The position numbers and the translations under genes were made by a program. The notes beneath the pieces were generated by a model. It was not told the origin of the DNA. It saw only the letters and a list, made by a program, of their open reading frames with translations, and did not search any database. 64,000 nt of DNA from Membranipora membranacea (lineage: Eukaryota; Bryozoa; Gymnolaemata; Cheilostomatida; Membraniporidae): assembly GCA_914767715.1 (NCBI GenBank), contig OU612075.1, positions 8,182,001 to 8,246,000 of the forward strand, written 5' to 3'. Within the stretch, counting starts at the first letter, position 1. Every line of letters begins with the position of its first letter. Shown here in pieces: positions 35,501 to 49,266 of this stretch.

Positions 35501-37486
35501 ATGAAGAAATTGATTTCAGCACGCCAGCGGCAGATATGATAGATTTGAGTATTGATGACCTGAAACTGGATGATGACAATTCACCAAAGACCCCTCAGCT
35601 CCCGATTGAAGAAATTGAATTCAATACACCGAAAGCAGATATAAATGATCTAAATAACATAGACCTGAAACTGGATGATGGCAACTCCCTACACACCCCT
35701 CAACTCCCGATCGCAGAAACTGATTTCAACACACCACTAGCAGCGGATATGATAGATCTGATTATTGATGACCTGAAACTGGATAACGACAATTCTCCGA
35801 ATGCCCCTCAACTCCCGATTGAAGATACCACCAAGGCAGATATGCCCAATGCTCAGTTGGAGGTAAGGTGGAAGCCATACTCAATTAATTAAGTATTGGT
35901 CGAGCCCCAAAAGCTATGCAGATTTTTGAGTAGCTGCTAAAATCTAGCCATGAGTTGGCTAGCACATGGATACTATTCTTATCATCATACATGTTATTTT
36001 AGTTACTTCATACACCTTGATAGTTAACTCTCACGATAATTTCCATTCAGATACTTGAAGAAAATGAAGAACAGAAAAAAAAAGAGAAGCCATCACCTGA
36101 GCCGCAAGAAAGTGCGGAACCCTCACCTCCTGCACAACCAGAAAGACAACCAATGGAGAGCTTCCAGACTTGTATGGACACCAGAAGTAAAGACCTCAGA
36201 CTAGGGTTGGCAGAGGAGGGAAGCTGTGCTTCTCTGTGCACGTCTACCATAAAACTGCCTTGTTACTGTACCGATAACCTGGAGTCAGTTGAGATTGCTA
36301 GGTATGGGGCTGTCCTCTTCTTTGTGATATTTTGCAGTGGAATCTAACTGTGGTCTACTGGCTGCTGGGTGATAATGCCATAGATTTCCTCTGAACCGGC
36401 AAAAAATTAAGAACAACCGGACAAATATTTACCATCATCAGCCCAATGGCAGAAAAACATTTCACCGATAATTCTTTCCCATGTGGTTTCATTTGGTTTG
36501 AACCTCCATTTTCAATGAGGCGTAGGCTATCAGGCATGCATGGGGAGGTTAAGGATAATAATCTAATGGAAGCATTTGAAATAAATTCTAATTTCCAATA
36601 TTCAAGGGTCTCAGCCAGTTATACACTGTTATATTTGGCAGACAATATCATCCTGGACGGATGTTTTTTCCATCCTCTCTCACTCCATTGCCCCTTGAGC
36701 TCTGTTACATATTTAATAATTTAAAATGAAAAAAAACTTAAAAATTTACCAGAACTGTGAAGCTAATTTACCCTATTTTTATTCTTCAAGGAAACTGGCT
36801 GTAAAACTACCTTGGATCCTGGACCTACCAGCTGGCCTGGTTTGTAGGGTCCTTCAATCAGCCGGAATTTTGAAAAAAGATAAGCAAACTGAAATCGCCA
36901 AACATCTTCAAATGCCAAGGGTAAGGATGCATATTCTCGCAACTTAAAACGGACCATATGCACAGCATAGGGCTCAAATTTGGACATTCTATCAAATTCT
37001 TAGCAGGCAAGAGAGGCTCTGGGATAGGCAATGAGTTGTAGAACATTTTTCAGGCCACTAGGAAATGCAAAATACATGTTTCATAACAATTTTATAACAT
37101 ATTTTTTTCGGATTTGCCCTATGTGTACATTTTGCATGCCACCAGGAAATGCAAAAGACATGTATTATAACTATTTTATAACTATTTTTATAACTATTTT
37201 TGAACAATTTTATAACTGTCAGTTTACTATTTTGTAACCATTTTTTTAAACATACTGTGTTCTTATAACATCTGCAGACCCCCCTTCCCTCTGATGCCTC
37301 TATTTTAAGCTTCCATTACTGTGTATATTTTGCGTGCCACAAAAATGGCATCAATAACAGGTCTTTCAACTATGTTTTATATTACAGGCGGAGCTGCTGA
37401 AAGGCGTGCAAGACCCGGTATATCATCCAAAGAGACGCAAACCATTCTCACTACCAGCAAACTTTGGAGGGCGCAACTTTAAATAA
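29525..37486 (+). CDS. Tandem CBM20 (starch/glycogen-binding) protein with acidic repeats, about 699 aa
   Basis: This is a predicted glucan-binding scaffold with no enzyme domain seen. Exons: 29525-29678, 30414-30516, 31170-31408, 33307-33548, 33972-34131, 34344-34388, 34564-34613, 34759-34825, 34940-35117, 35481-35862, 36051-36301, 36791-36920 and 37388-37486; 2100 nt, all phases consistent. CBM20 domain 1 (about residues 56-160) has FIVVKF, GNATNLGNW and DIQYKWMLL. Domain 2 (about 170-265) has VAVIGSTPELGRW and KFRYKFVII. These are the GN/GS..LG.W and YK signatures of the family. Residues about 419-530 hold three 36-residue acidic repeats (each with D/E-F-x-TP, DLKLDD and QLPI). The C-terminus is basic (PKRRKPF). 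The N-terminus has a short hydrophobic stretch (WCILFFYVLALT) that may be a signal sequence or a weak anchor. AATAAA lies at 37525. The first exon is less certain than the rest: its support is phase and the residue join with exon 2. Confidence 0.8.
29695..29832 (+). repeat. Tandem repeat, unit TATTACAATG (10 bp)
   Basis: About 13 units with single-base changes follow directly after the donor of the CBM20 gene exon 1 (29678). Confidence 0.8.
31681..31781. repeat. Hairpin with duplicated right arm
   Basis: ggaccctcag, an A run and cacatact are followed by their inverse (agtatgtg, a T run, ctgagggtcc). The right arm end ctgagggtccttgtgtaaaa is then repeated at about 31762-31782. It lies in the CBM20 gene intron after the exon ending at 31408. 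Confidence 0.6.
35226..35405 (+). mobile_element. tRNA-derived SINE, copy 2
   Basis: Box A is tggctcagctggttagagc and box B is gggttcaaatccc. The body gctccgacctacctgcaaac and gagagcaacccggcgc matches the 20430 copy. It sits in the CBM20 gene intron just before the acidic-repeat exon at 35481. Confidence 0.75.
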
Positions 37487-37524
37487 ATCGATGACTAAAA
37501 ATGAGCAAACTCACTTTCTAAAAC

Positions 37525-37530
37525 AATAAA
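37525..37530 (+). promoter_or_regulatory. Polyadenylation signal of the CBM20 gene
   Basis: AATAAA lies 39 bp after the stop codon at 37484-37486. A second one overlaps the stop (37482-37487). The opposing RNF121 gene ends at 38124, so the two genes converge with about 640 bp between their stops. Confidence 0.55.
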
Positions 37531-38123
37531 ACAAAGTATTATGTCTCAGTAATAATTATTTCGATAGATTCTCTTGATTATTGACCACAGAATACAATAA
37601 TAAAAGACAACAAACTTACAATAGTGTGGTATTGGCTCAGAGGTTTATAACTTGGCAGGTTCCCAGAAAGAGAGATAGAAAAAGAGCAATTAAGGTTGGC
37701 TGATGCCCAAAAATACACATGACATTACCAAACAGGCAAATTTAGGTTGTGACGGCGACCGCAAAGTCCTTTAAAGACAATTAAAAATTCTGTTTTGACT
37801 CCAGATTTTTTGTGAGTCAGGCCAAACAAGCCTGGTTTGATAAATGATAAAATATTGAGGCTGACAAACTAATAATATTTTAACGCAATAAGCTCCCATT
37901 CTTTTGTGACAAACAATATTAGCATAGAATGAAGCAACACATGGTGAAACATTATGCACACTGTACACTGATATCTTCTACACACTTTCTGCAATCGTGA
38001 AAATAGATGACAAAGAAGCTGGTCAAATTTGTATTTCAATGGGTTAAACCACTGCATCAATGCAAAAAAATTTAGAGTTTGAGAAAGTGAAACAGATGAA
38101 AATTTTCCTACGTTTGTAACAGT

Positions 38124-41100
38124 CTATTCCAGTCCTAGAACCCAATTGACCAGTTGGACAAAAGAGAAAATAATTGGCAACCAGGCTACCAGGAAACGAA
38201 CCATATCGAGGTAATTGTTGTAGTAAATATGTGTCTTCTCCCAGGGACTGGTATTAAATAGTCGCTTCAAGTCTACCTATAAATAAAAAAGGGGCATAAT
38301 TTTAGCAATGAGAGGGAGTGCATCGATTTCAGCAACACAGTTTTAAACTAATATTTTAATGAGGAAAATTGTGGTGCAACAGTTGCAATTTTCCTCTGCA
38401 TTCCAGGGGTCAAACCATACATGCAAAGACCATCTCCATCAATCAGCTTATCACAGAGTAAGCATATTATATCCCTACTCTGGGAGATTATCATTGTACG
38501 CAACTTTTGAACTGGTTCATAAAATTAATCTACTTCGGTCAGTGCTACCCATGATGGTGTAATGATTGCCTACAGCATTGCCCCTCCCCACAGTTCAGAA
38601 ACCCTAGAAATTCAACTTGGTATTGCATCAGTATTGCTCATTTCATCAGAAGCGAACAGCTGAGGGTCACAGAGGCACCCAGGTGCGCTATTCTGGCCCA
38701 AGATTGTGTCAACATTCATTGATAACAAGATATTGAGCACACAACTTTGAGATTTGAATTTCAATAAATTTAAATGATGAAAAGGTGATGCAATGACTGA
38801 AACGGGTTGAACAATACATCTACGATGAACAAGCCTTGTCTAGCGATCACTTGTGTTTTTTATTAAAACAAAAAAACCAGTCACTAACGCTTGTTTGAAA
38901 AAAAAACAGAGGCCCCCTCTATTGAGATTTACCCAATTGTTTTGACCTGATCCATGTCCACAAAATTGGTTTGTTTAGTCAGCATTACTCATTGAGAACT
39001 ATCAAGGAGCAATAGCAACTTGGAGCTATCAATAATAACACATGAATTGATTTAATTCCCTTTAAATAAAGTTAATGTTTGTAAAGGATCATTACATCAA
39101 TTCATATTCAACTGCACCATTTATTACACCACTTATTGCACCATTTATTGCAATCTGGTTGCTCTTTCTTCTAACTCATGCAAATTGTACCGGCATCATT
39201 AGAGATGGTGTTCCAGGGTCTTAGAAATTGGAATGAGAAAAATAATATATAGGTTGCTTTGCTTGCTCTCTATTTCATGGTTTAAACTAAGCTAATTTGT
39301 TACAACTTGTTTATTGAGAGGTTCAATATTATACTTTTTACCATTCAGAGAACAGCTGCTTGGAAACATGGCTATTAGCAGTGGTATCAAAACACCACAC
39401 TCAGCTAATGACAGGGAAATGTTAATGGAACATCTCTACAGGGTGCTGAATTGGTATCTAAATATAGCAAAATTTTTTCCTTTCCATAAAATTTTGCAAA
39501 GCTAAAGATTACAGCGATACAAATTGATCTGGCAATCACGATTTACATCATAGCCGAAAAGTGATTGTTGAATCACTACACGATCTGATGATGACCGATA
39601 TCGTAGATACATGATGGCACTGCTTATCAGGCATAAATAACATTGAGAGTGTTTTATCAGTCAATTTAGAGGTCAAATCCTAACCTGGGCTTTGTTCGTC
39701 AATAATTTTCACGTCAGTGATTGGATTCTTGGAAAAGAGATTTCATTCCATATTTTAGACTGGTTTTAAAAAGTTTGACTTTTTAAGATGATATTTGACG
39801 CGGTTTAACTTTGGTGCAATGAGATGAAATCATTGAAGGTTCAGGAACAAAAGTACACTGTTTAAGATAGTGCCAACGTATGACTCGGCTTTGAGGAAAA
39901 AAATAAGGGGACATATTCTCATGATCTGGGGATTTATCCAGGCAAGAAGGAGTCAAATAAGCTTCAAATCCTGAAAATCCCACCAGATTCATCACTGCAA
40001 AGGTGATCAGCAGATAAGATTTTTAAATTCTATGTTGGGAGCACAGGCTACGGGATCTCTATCTATATGACAGGTCACGTTCACCGATATGAAATTATGT
40101 GGGCAGAGTCGACTCAATTTAAGCTCTTGACGACCCTGGGCCAGTGGGCGTTACATTGATAAACTCAGCCAGCGCGATAAGGCAGCAACCCGCCATAACA
40201 TCTTGTGATTCTGCCAAATATTTACAGCCAAACAAAAGTCTACTAGGGTCAAATAGTGGTCTAGCCATAACAAGGCTTGAGGTTGGTTTTCAATAACCAA
40301 AACCACAGGAAAAAATTGAGTTTCGATAAAAAATCTCAACTCTGAGTCTTTACAGGAGTTATCTATTCAACGACATTAGATCAATTGAAAGCTGCTGTAT
40401 CGTATTTTTGTTAATTTTCTAGTAAAGCATTAAAACATGTCATCCGAATGGAGAATTTATCAACTGTCAAATACAATCTTCTGCTATAATTCGTAAGCAG
40501 TTTAAGATTTTAAAAACTTTCATCATGGTGAGATTGAGGGCACCTAGCTTTGTCTAGCTCGGAGCTGCTGTCGTCCCTCAGCCCCAACATCTGTCACATC
40601 CTGTAAGACCAACATTAACATCTTCCACTAACCTTTTCTTTGCAGTATGGACATGTTTGCTTCTTGCCGATGATATACCACCCTCTTATACAGAATTCGT
40701 GGAAGGTATGACCACAGGTGAGGGAATACCGCTTTTCTAATACTGCATTTTCATTGCTATAGTTGATCTGATTTCCACAAATAGCGCAGACATTCTCATC
40801 TAGCGTTCTACCAGGCAATCCAGAGGGCGTATAGTACTAAAAAAGAAAAATACAGCATATCAATATTCTATTCAAGGAAGCAATTCACCTGTGAAGTGTT
40901 CAACAGTGAGCAAAACAATACATGATAACAAAGAACCATGCTAGACATACTACTATGCATAATCCGATATGCACAACATGCATAATACAAAATGCATAAT
41001 ATGCAAATTAGATGGATTGTGCATCACAGTATGCTGGGTTTGCCATTTCAAGTTGAAGATGTTTTTCTTTGCACAGCCCTCTACCGATGCTTGTGGACGA

Positions 41101-44100
41101 CCAATGTTTGCAACAGCCATATGAGGAGCCACTTGCAAACAGATCGACAAGCCAGTCTCAAATTGTAGATCGCTTTCCTGATACCGTTTGATGATATCAC
41201 CTTTTAGGAATGGAACTGTCCAATGTCTTATTCATAGACAGACATGAATGGGGTGTCAATTTCTTTTTTTGAACGCATCAATACGATGCAGGGGAAAATT
41301 CATCTAAAGAAAAGTTGGTGCTGAGGAAAGAAAAGATTGATTAACATTCTTCATTTCCTTCTGTTTGATTCATATAAAGCTTGTAAACCCTGGCATTGAG
41401 ACGCGATATCCTAGACTGCAAGATGACCTACATTAAATACAACAGCAAGTGTTAGCAAACAATCTATGTGCATGGACCTATTTTTCCTTGTTTTTTGGCA
41501 TCCTTATCAATCCTATTACTATCAGCACGCATTATTAGCCCGATCCCAGTAGTTTTTATTTCTGAACTAATCTAATGTTCAGACTATACAGTGCACAGGG
41601 AAATAGCCTGCTGACGTGATGGAAAAAACGCTGACATCACGTAGTCATTTTCAGGATTGCAACAACAGTTGGCCTCATATATTTCAAGATTAAGTTTTTA
41701 CAACTACAGGACAGCTCAGTTTTCCTGTGGCCTGAACTTATGCTAGTGTGTATGCGTACTAAAAGAGTACTAAGGCTTCGACACAAAATATCGCTGTTCC
41801 ATTTGTGAGCGGAAGTAAAATGACCACCAATTCACCTCACTTCTCGCCCATGATCATGATATTATGTTTAGTCTGGTTAGTCTAGAATATATGCAAACCG
41901 ACAATAGATCTTTCTTTTTATTGCATTGTGGAATGTATGTATATAACTTGCCATGCCTTGTTCTTCCATCTGAGGAAATGCACTACCTTTTTTCTTATCT
42001 CAATAATAACATTCCCAAGTCATTTGTATTTGTAAACAGTGGGTAATCTTGAACATCCTCCACTTGAATATTATTGTGCCATCGGTGACAAAGGCCAAGG
42101 ATACTGATAAAAACCTTATAGGTCATCAGATAAGATATGGTCATGCGCCAGTTATAAAAATAGTTATTGGTTTGCACTGCTATATCAACAGAAATGACAA
42201 TATTATCCTGAAGTAGGCCTATGTGTCTGGTTTACCACCTAAACCGAGTTCACTTTAAATTTTCAATAATCTTGCTGAACCCATCTGTTAAGTGTTTTAA
42301 TATTTATACCCTAAAATTTGGTTTGTTATGATCTGATTTCCTCTTATACTTCAGAAACCTTTATCAAGGAAGGGCGGGACTCAAAACATTGATCAAGTTC
42401 TATTGTTTTATTGTTTATATCCTAAAATTCGGTTTGTTATGATCTTCTACCCTCGTAAACTTCAACTTTCTATCGAGGAAGGGCGTGATTTAAAACATCA
42501 CTATCAAGTCCTTTAGACCAAGTTCCAATCTAACTATAGCATAGAAGTTAGTCTGACTTCATTACTTTCCATTCAGGAAATGGCCATCTGCTAAAGATCA
42601 AACAAATCAAACACAGCGCAATGGAATACACTGATGGTTGAATGACAGTACCAGCAGTCTGAAGTTCTGCAGCACAATTGATGTTGCAGGGCAGTTTTTA
42701 TAATGCTGCAGGGTCTATGGTGATATCTTACACCTATAAATAGGCCCAGAAGTATTCAAACTCTGACTGGGTATCCAGAAGTAGCGTTCCATAATCAACA
42801 ACAGCGCATTCCTATGCACTGTGGTAATGCCACTACCAGCAGTCATGAGTTATCACACTATAACTAGGATAGGCCTTACTACATAATGGATGTTGCAGGG
42901 GGTCTTTCAATTAGAAAGAGAAAGAGTGATGCCTTACTATAACAAGTTATCACTATCACATCGCTCACTTGGTCTTTCAATTAGACAAATTTGTTCCCAA
43001 ATCGCTCACTCAGAATGTATATAGTTCCATCAATGACTGAGCGATTTGGGAACGAGACCCCCTAGCAGGACTCTGAGTGAGCGATCAGATTGCAATTTAG
43101 GGTTTTTTTAATTGAAAGACTCCCGAGGGCAGTTTTATAATGCTGCAGGGTCTATGGTGTTAACTTACACCGATGTGAGATGCCATCATTTCTGTACAGG
43201 TCTCTGAGAAATCTCGGCTCACTACTCCATAATATAAACCATAGAAGAGCATGAGAACTCCAAAATTCATTGCAGTGTCTGGCCTCACGCCTATTGCAAA
43301 TAAACGAAGCCAAGGAAATGGGTTAGATGTAATCAATGCATAATGCATAACAAAGGCTGATAGACAGGGAATGGGTTGAGAGACTAATGAATGCCAGATT
43401 AGGAATCTCCATGCTCCATTACCAATTAGGCTCTCATCTTAGCCTGTCTACTATGCCTCCCTACATGCATAGTAATGGCACGATGCATTACAAGCGCATC
43501 ACAATGCATCACAATGCATAGGGTATAATAACTTCGCAAGTATACTTACAGATGCATAATGACGGTATCATGTTATATTATGGCAAGATGCATGATGGGA
43601 TATGAATATAACAAAATAGTATTATACAGGAGAAAAAAACCATGAGGAGAAAAAACCAAGTGCATGATGTTGTTATCTTTCAAGTAAGTAGAATGTGGGT
43701 GTTTGATTACAATTTGCCATAAGATTCCTGAAAAGACTAATCTAATAACAAATTCCAGCAGATCATCGATTTTAATGGAGCTTCAATGCTGAGCAATCGT
43801 TCAATAATTGCGCATCACGTATACGGTTTTTATTAAAAGTCAGGATGAAAATGTGAAAGTTTGACCTGCAAATTTGAGTTTCAACGCAAGGAATCGATAT
43901 CAGGATATCATAAAATAAGGTCATCGGAGATTGTCTAAATATGTTTATGAAGAAATTCTACAGCAAATATGCTTAATTTAGTTGCAACAATGACGACTGA
44001 ACTGAAAATATGAATACGCATGCCATAAGGTTACAGGCGGTATAAACTTTTTTATTTTGATGCCAACAAGGAAGAAATGACATTGTGTTCCTAAAGGATT

Positions 44101-47100
44101 TTGGTCTATTGAAACTTGGTCAAGTGTGCAAATATTTCAATAACGATGTATAAATTCGATAATGTATGAATGTAGAGTTTCTGATGCAAGTGTTTCAAAA
44201 TCATTGCAATACCTAAAAATCAATATGCTTAAAATTGAGAAATCCACAAACATCTCAAAATGGTCATTTGCAAGGTCGGAATCGAACCCAATGACAACCA
44301 ACTTTGATGCACTGCCTGCCTGCATGTAAAACTTTCTCCACTGACAGTCATGGTCAACAGGTGCATATAGATGCTCCTAAAACGGAATTGGACTCAATAT
44401 TCGACATTTTTAGGGTTACATAATATACTCAATAAAAATGCACCAAAAAGTTCAAATTTCAACATTATAAAGTTTTAATTTTAGAGGAGCTGCTAGATGG
44501 CTTATTTGTTGCACCAAAAGTCAGGGTCATCGGAGGACATCAAATCATTAACAGGAGTAAAATTTCCGTGTTTATTAAAACTTGGCATCATATGAGGAAG
44601 ACACCTATGTAGGAGGATAGAGAGGGCAACAGGGATGCAGGTGCTGCCTTGTCTATATTTAGTGCATTGAGAACGCCTGCCAAAAAAATCTTCAGGGCAA
44701 TGCACCTACGTGTTAATCAGTACCTTATGCTAAACCCACGATTAGTTGGTACAGTGACTTCTTGGTATACCGGAAATGTGTGCTAGGGGGTATACTGTCA
44801 CCTAATATACTTGGTATCGTTGTCTGGCTCGGCACCAAAAACGGTGGTGGTGTCTGTTGTGCTATGACGGGATCGCATGCTAGCACGTCATCTCAAACAC
44901 CAAACAAATTCTGAGCGTTAAGACTAATATATTGTCTTTATCTGATCTTCTTTACAGTAGTATAGTCCTAAAACATCACTTTTTTTGCATCTGATATCTT
45001 GCATTGTTGCACTAAATTATATGCTGTTATCATAGGATAGTTTTCAAACCCAACCTATGTCATGGAAACAATGAACTAAAGGTTTAGTTCATTGATGGAA
45101 AGAAGCCTAAAAAAACTTCTGCTATGGCGGCGATAAATTGTTATGCAATAGCCTAGGTTCTTTTTCTAAAATGAATCAGATGAAACTTTTATAGTGGTTG
45201 GTAACCAAAGAATGAAAGCAAAAGTAGCGCACCTATCGCACCTAAGCGGCTGTTGTCCTGTTCGTGTGGCCGTTCTGCCGGCTTCCCAACTCAATCAGTG
45301 AGTGCCATCGTGCTCTATCGTCTACATGACTCCTGTCATGAACGCAAAACAAGCTGCGCAAATGAAGAATTCTTTGGCACTGCTCCAATATCCTGGTTGA
45401 GGTGTGCTGAATTTCAGGTAAAACAAGTCTGTACAATCTAATTTGAGTCCCTAGTCTATCACTTCTAGACAATGGCGACACATTTCTTCTCAACGGTTGG
45501 TCTATGGGGCCCAAATAACTCCTCCAAAAATGGATAGGGAACTCATGCTACACAAGATCTATCCAAGTAGTTTCTTTGACTCACCAAACAGTACATTAAA
45601 TCCTAGAAATGTGAATAATATACAGAAGTAGCCTCCTATACCGACACCGTAACATATTTTGTATACTAATAAGAACCATTTATACACCCATCTACAACAG
45701 AGAGCAATATAATCATTATTATGTGTTTTTATTGACATATATAGAGGACGTTGAGTTGTAATAGGCAAATAAGAAAGTATACAGTGACTGATGTATATGG
45801 TATCATATATAAACATAATAGTATATGCAAAAATTACTCCTATCTATACATTCAACATTATAAACCTCGTCAAGGTATGTATAATAAATATACATATATA
45901 TATAATATATGTGGTTGTGCATTTATGATATGACATATTATTTAGGACACAATCAAAGTTTGACAGGCAACTAGGCCCTACTAGTTGAATTATACCATGC
46001 AGACTTGAAGAGTTATAAGCCAACAGTGGACAACTCCAAATTGCAACGATCCAAAAACTTTACCCAAACACAAAAATATATACCGCTAATTTTAGTCTGG
46101 GTCAACGATAAAAAAAAATCATTTCATCTGCATCACTTACCTGGGTGTTGTGGGAGTGATAGGCTTTTGTAGAGCTTTGTAGCAGACGTTCCCTGTTACA
46201 ATAGAATATATAAACCAGCATATCAGGAATCTCGGCCACCACATTTTGAGACAGATTATAGCTGGTACTAGCCACATGGCACATAAGGTAGCGGGCTGAA
46301 ATAAACAGGTATATATTATGATATGTGTAATGTATATGTATTTATTGTATAATATAAATATGAATATGTCTATGTAGAGGTATGTATATTGTGTATGTAT
46401 ATTGATAAAAAGCAGCAATAATAGAGAAATATTTCAAGCAAGGATTTAGTAGATTGCACATCATTCCGCTTGGTCAACAAACTTTCTTCAGATTTTGGTG
46501 GCAGAATAGACCCTTGGACAAGAATCTCTTAGTCCAGGGGACTCATGGACAATTATCTGAAGCTGTTATTATGTTATTGAATTACTAGCATTCCGAGCTT
46601 TACTTCATATTTTTTATATGCGGGATTGACTAGTGATCATGTTGACCTGACAATCAAGAACAATTCAACTGCCTGTCAACTGCACACCGTTCCACCTCGT
46701 CACGGGGCGGGACGTTCCTTTCATACACCAACAGGCAACTCCACACTGATCACGTGATAAACTACTGCATGTATATCTCTGATCAATAGAGGGTGAATCA
46801 ATTGACTAAGTAGTAGTACCATCACAAGGAATTTGGTGTGACGACTTGTGTTCAATTTTATAAATTAGGAGTGGGTACGCGTTAGGTACTGCTACTAAAT
46901 AGACTCTAATGATCAGAGATACACATGTTAATAGCGTAATCTTGATGTCAGTGTGAGCCAACTCATCAAACATGCTGATATTCTGGTTTGTGCATAATGT
47001 CCTACCTGATAAGACCTAGGGTGTTTTGTTCTCCAGACGAGTAATATAGCCTGAGCTACTATAAGACTGAGCATTAGTATCATCATCATCTCTGCATGCA

Positions 47101-49215
47101 TAGCCTCGTGACCTTTATGTTTGGCGTGTAACAACTGATGTTCATATCTGTGTGCAGAAAGAAAGATGTAATCATGGACAAATCTGCCAATACAAATTAA
47201 AACACCCTCTCCATATTTACAAACATCTAGTTCAATGAGCTGAGACTGAGGTCTAGAATAAAGTGTTAGAGTCTACAATTAAATGCCCATGCTTAGGCAG
47301 CCCTGGTCAAAAGATACAGGGAAAATTGGTATTTAAGGAGTTACGCTCTTTTGATTCATGACTGCACAACTCCAAATTTAATAGAAATTGCCAACAATTA
47401 GATATAATAGTGTGTTGGCTCTGATTAAGTGATAAGGAGGGAAAGAGCCAATGTCAGGCCAGATGGTACTTTCCTGGAAGTAACTATTAGTACATAACGA
47501 ATATGAAAGTAATTCAGTTTCACTTTCTCTATATTTTTTTGTGACCTGGCATTGGCTCAGAGCAGGGAAACAAAAATGATATGGATGCTATGATTGATTG
47601 CCGTTGACCGGCCAGGTGGTTTTATTTATATCGATGAAACCCTCAAAAATCTTCTGGCAGACGAAAATTATGTCTCAGTAGTCATACAAAGCCTAAGTTT
47701 TATCAGTCCTTTGCAGCTTAAGATTGGAGCAGACGTTTTGAGTGTCAAATTTAAAGATAGGCATTGGCTTCATACAGGTTTCAGCCGTATAAACTATGGC
47801 GAAGTTTGAAATAAGTAAATTATTTAGACAGGTCATTAAAACAAGCAGAAAAAATGTGTGAATGAGGGGATTACAATGTCCATAATCACTCAAAACCAAT
47901 CGTTATCACCATCACAAGTGACTGATGCAATACTAATACTCCTATGACCTCAACGAATGCATCCACATTGTGCAGTTGTCACAAGACATCACTTAGGCCT
48001 AAGGAAAAAAATGTAGATTGAATGTACCATAGAATTTTCACACAGCATAACAGCTTTATATTAACCTGTCATGCAGCCACTGGTATAACAAACTACCCGT
48101 TAGCTGCATGACAAGGCTCAGCTTATTCTACAATAATGTTAGCCTAGGTCAAGATCAACTAACCTTTGTCTCTCTGCATCACTCATCTTAGATAGATCAG
48201 GAGTGACTGGATCAAGTGCGGGAGGCTGCAAATCAAAAATCATATTATCTTTATAAAAGCCAGCGACACAGACACACATAGCTCAACCTGTTAGAGGCTT
48301 TGTAAACATTTCAGATTAAACTATCTAGCCAGTGAAATTGGTCACGTAAATGCAGTTTCAATCTTTGCAACTGATAAAGCAATCGCCCTGCTCACGGTCT
48401 AGTTTCGAAGGGGACCATCACAAATTTTTCTCACAAACTATATTTGTTCATAAGCATTATTACAAATCGAAATAACTGAACCCATGAACATATTCTGGTA
48501 GACTACGTACTATTAAGGAACTATAGGATTATATTATACTGCAGAATTTTGCAAGACTACGCTCACCTAACACGGCGAAGTACTAACTGGCGCTTGTGTC
48601 AAACTAAGATAATGGACCTGTGGTGTCCGAATTGTACACAAATTATTATTCGAACAACATTTCTTTGACATTTGTATTTTGGTTAGATTTTTTGTTGACA
48701 TAGAAGACATTCAGAACTCCATCTTTTTTGGTTTTGCCAGTAGGTAGGCCTACACATTCTTCTAATTGGCATCACTACCTAAAATTTGCCAAGTATGAGA
48801 GAAAAACTATACTACTAATAAGCCTACTAATGGTACTCCGTAGTCTTTCTATCCAAAGGGTACAAACCACCATTCATCACTACTATGGTCGTAGACTGAC
48901 TCTATGCCTCAGTGAGTTAGGTAGTATGTTTGTCTTAGGCATCTGGGGATATTTTTTGCCAATGCCATGTCCATGATCAAGTATGTAACCCCCCCCCCCT
49001 CCCTCAAACACACTTTGGGGACGCACATGACTTATGCTCTTGCTCCATCATTCATCATCATCATGACTCTTCATCATGAAGGGATAATAAGTCAGATCAT
49101 CTCCCACCAGGGTCCATGAATGCATATTAAATATATGATTCAGTGCATATGCAAGCAGATTGCTTGATTTCAAATATACAGTATATTGTAATGCTACTGT
49201 ACTTAGCAATATAGT

Positions 49216-49266
<51 letters not shown>

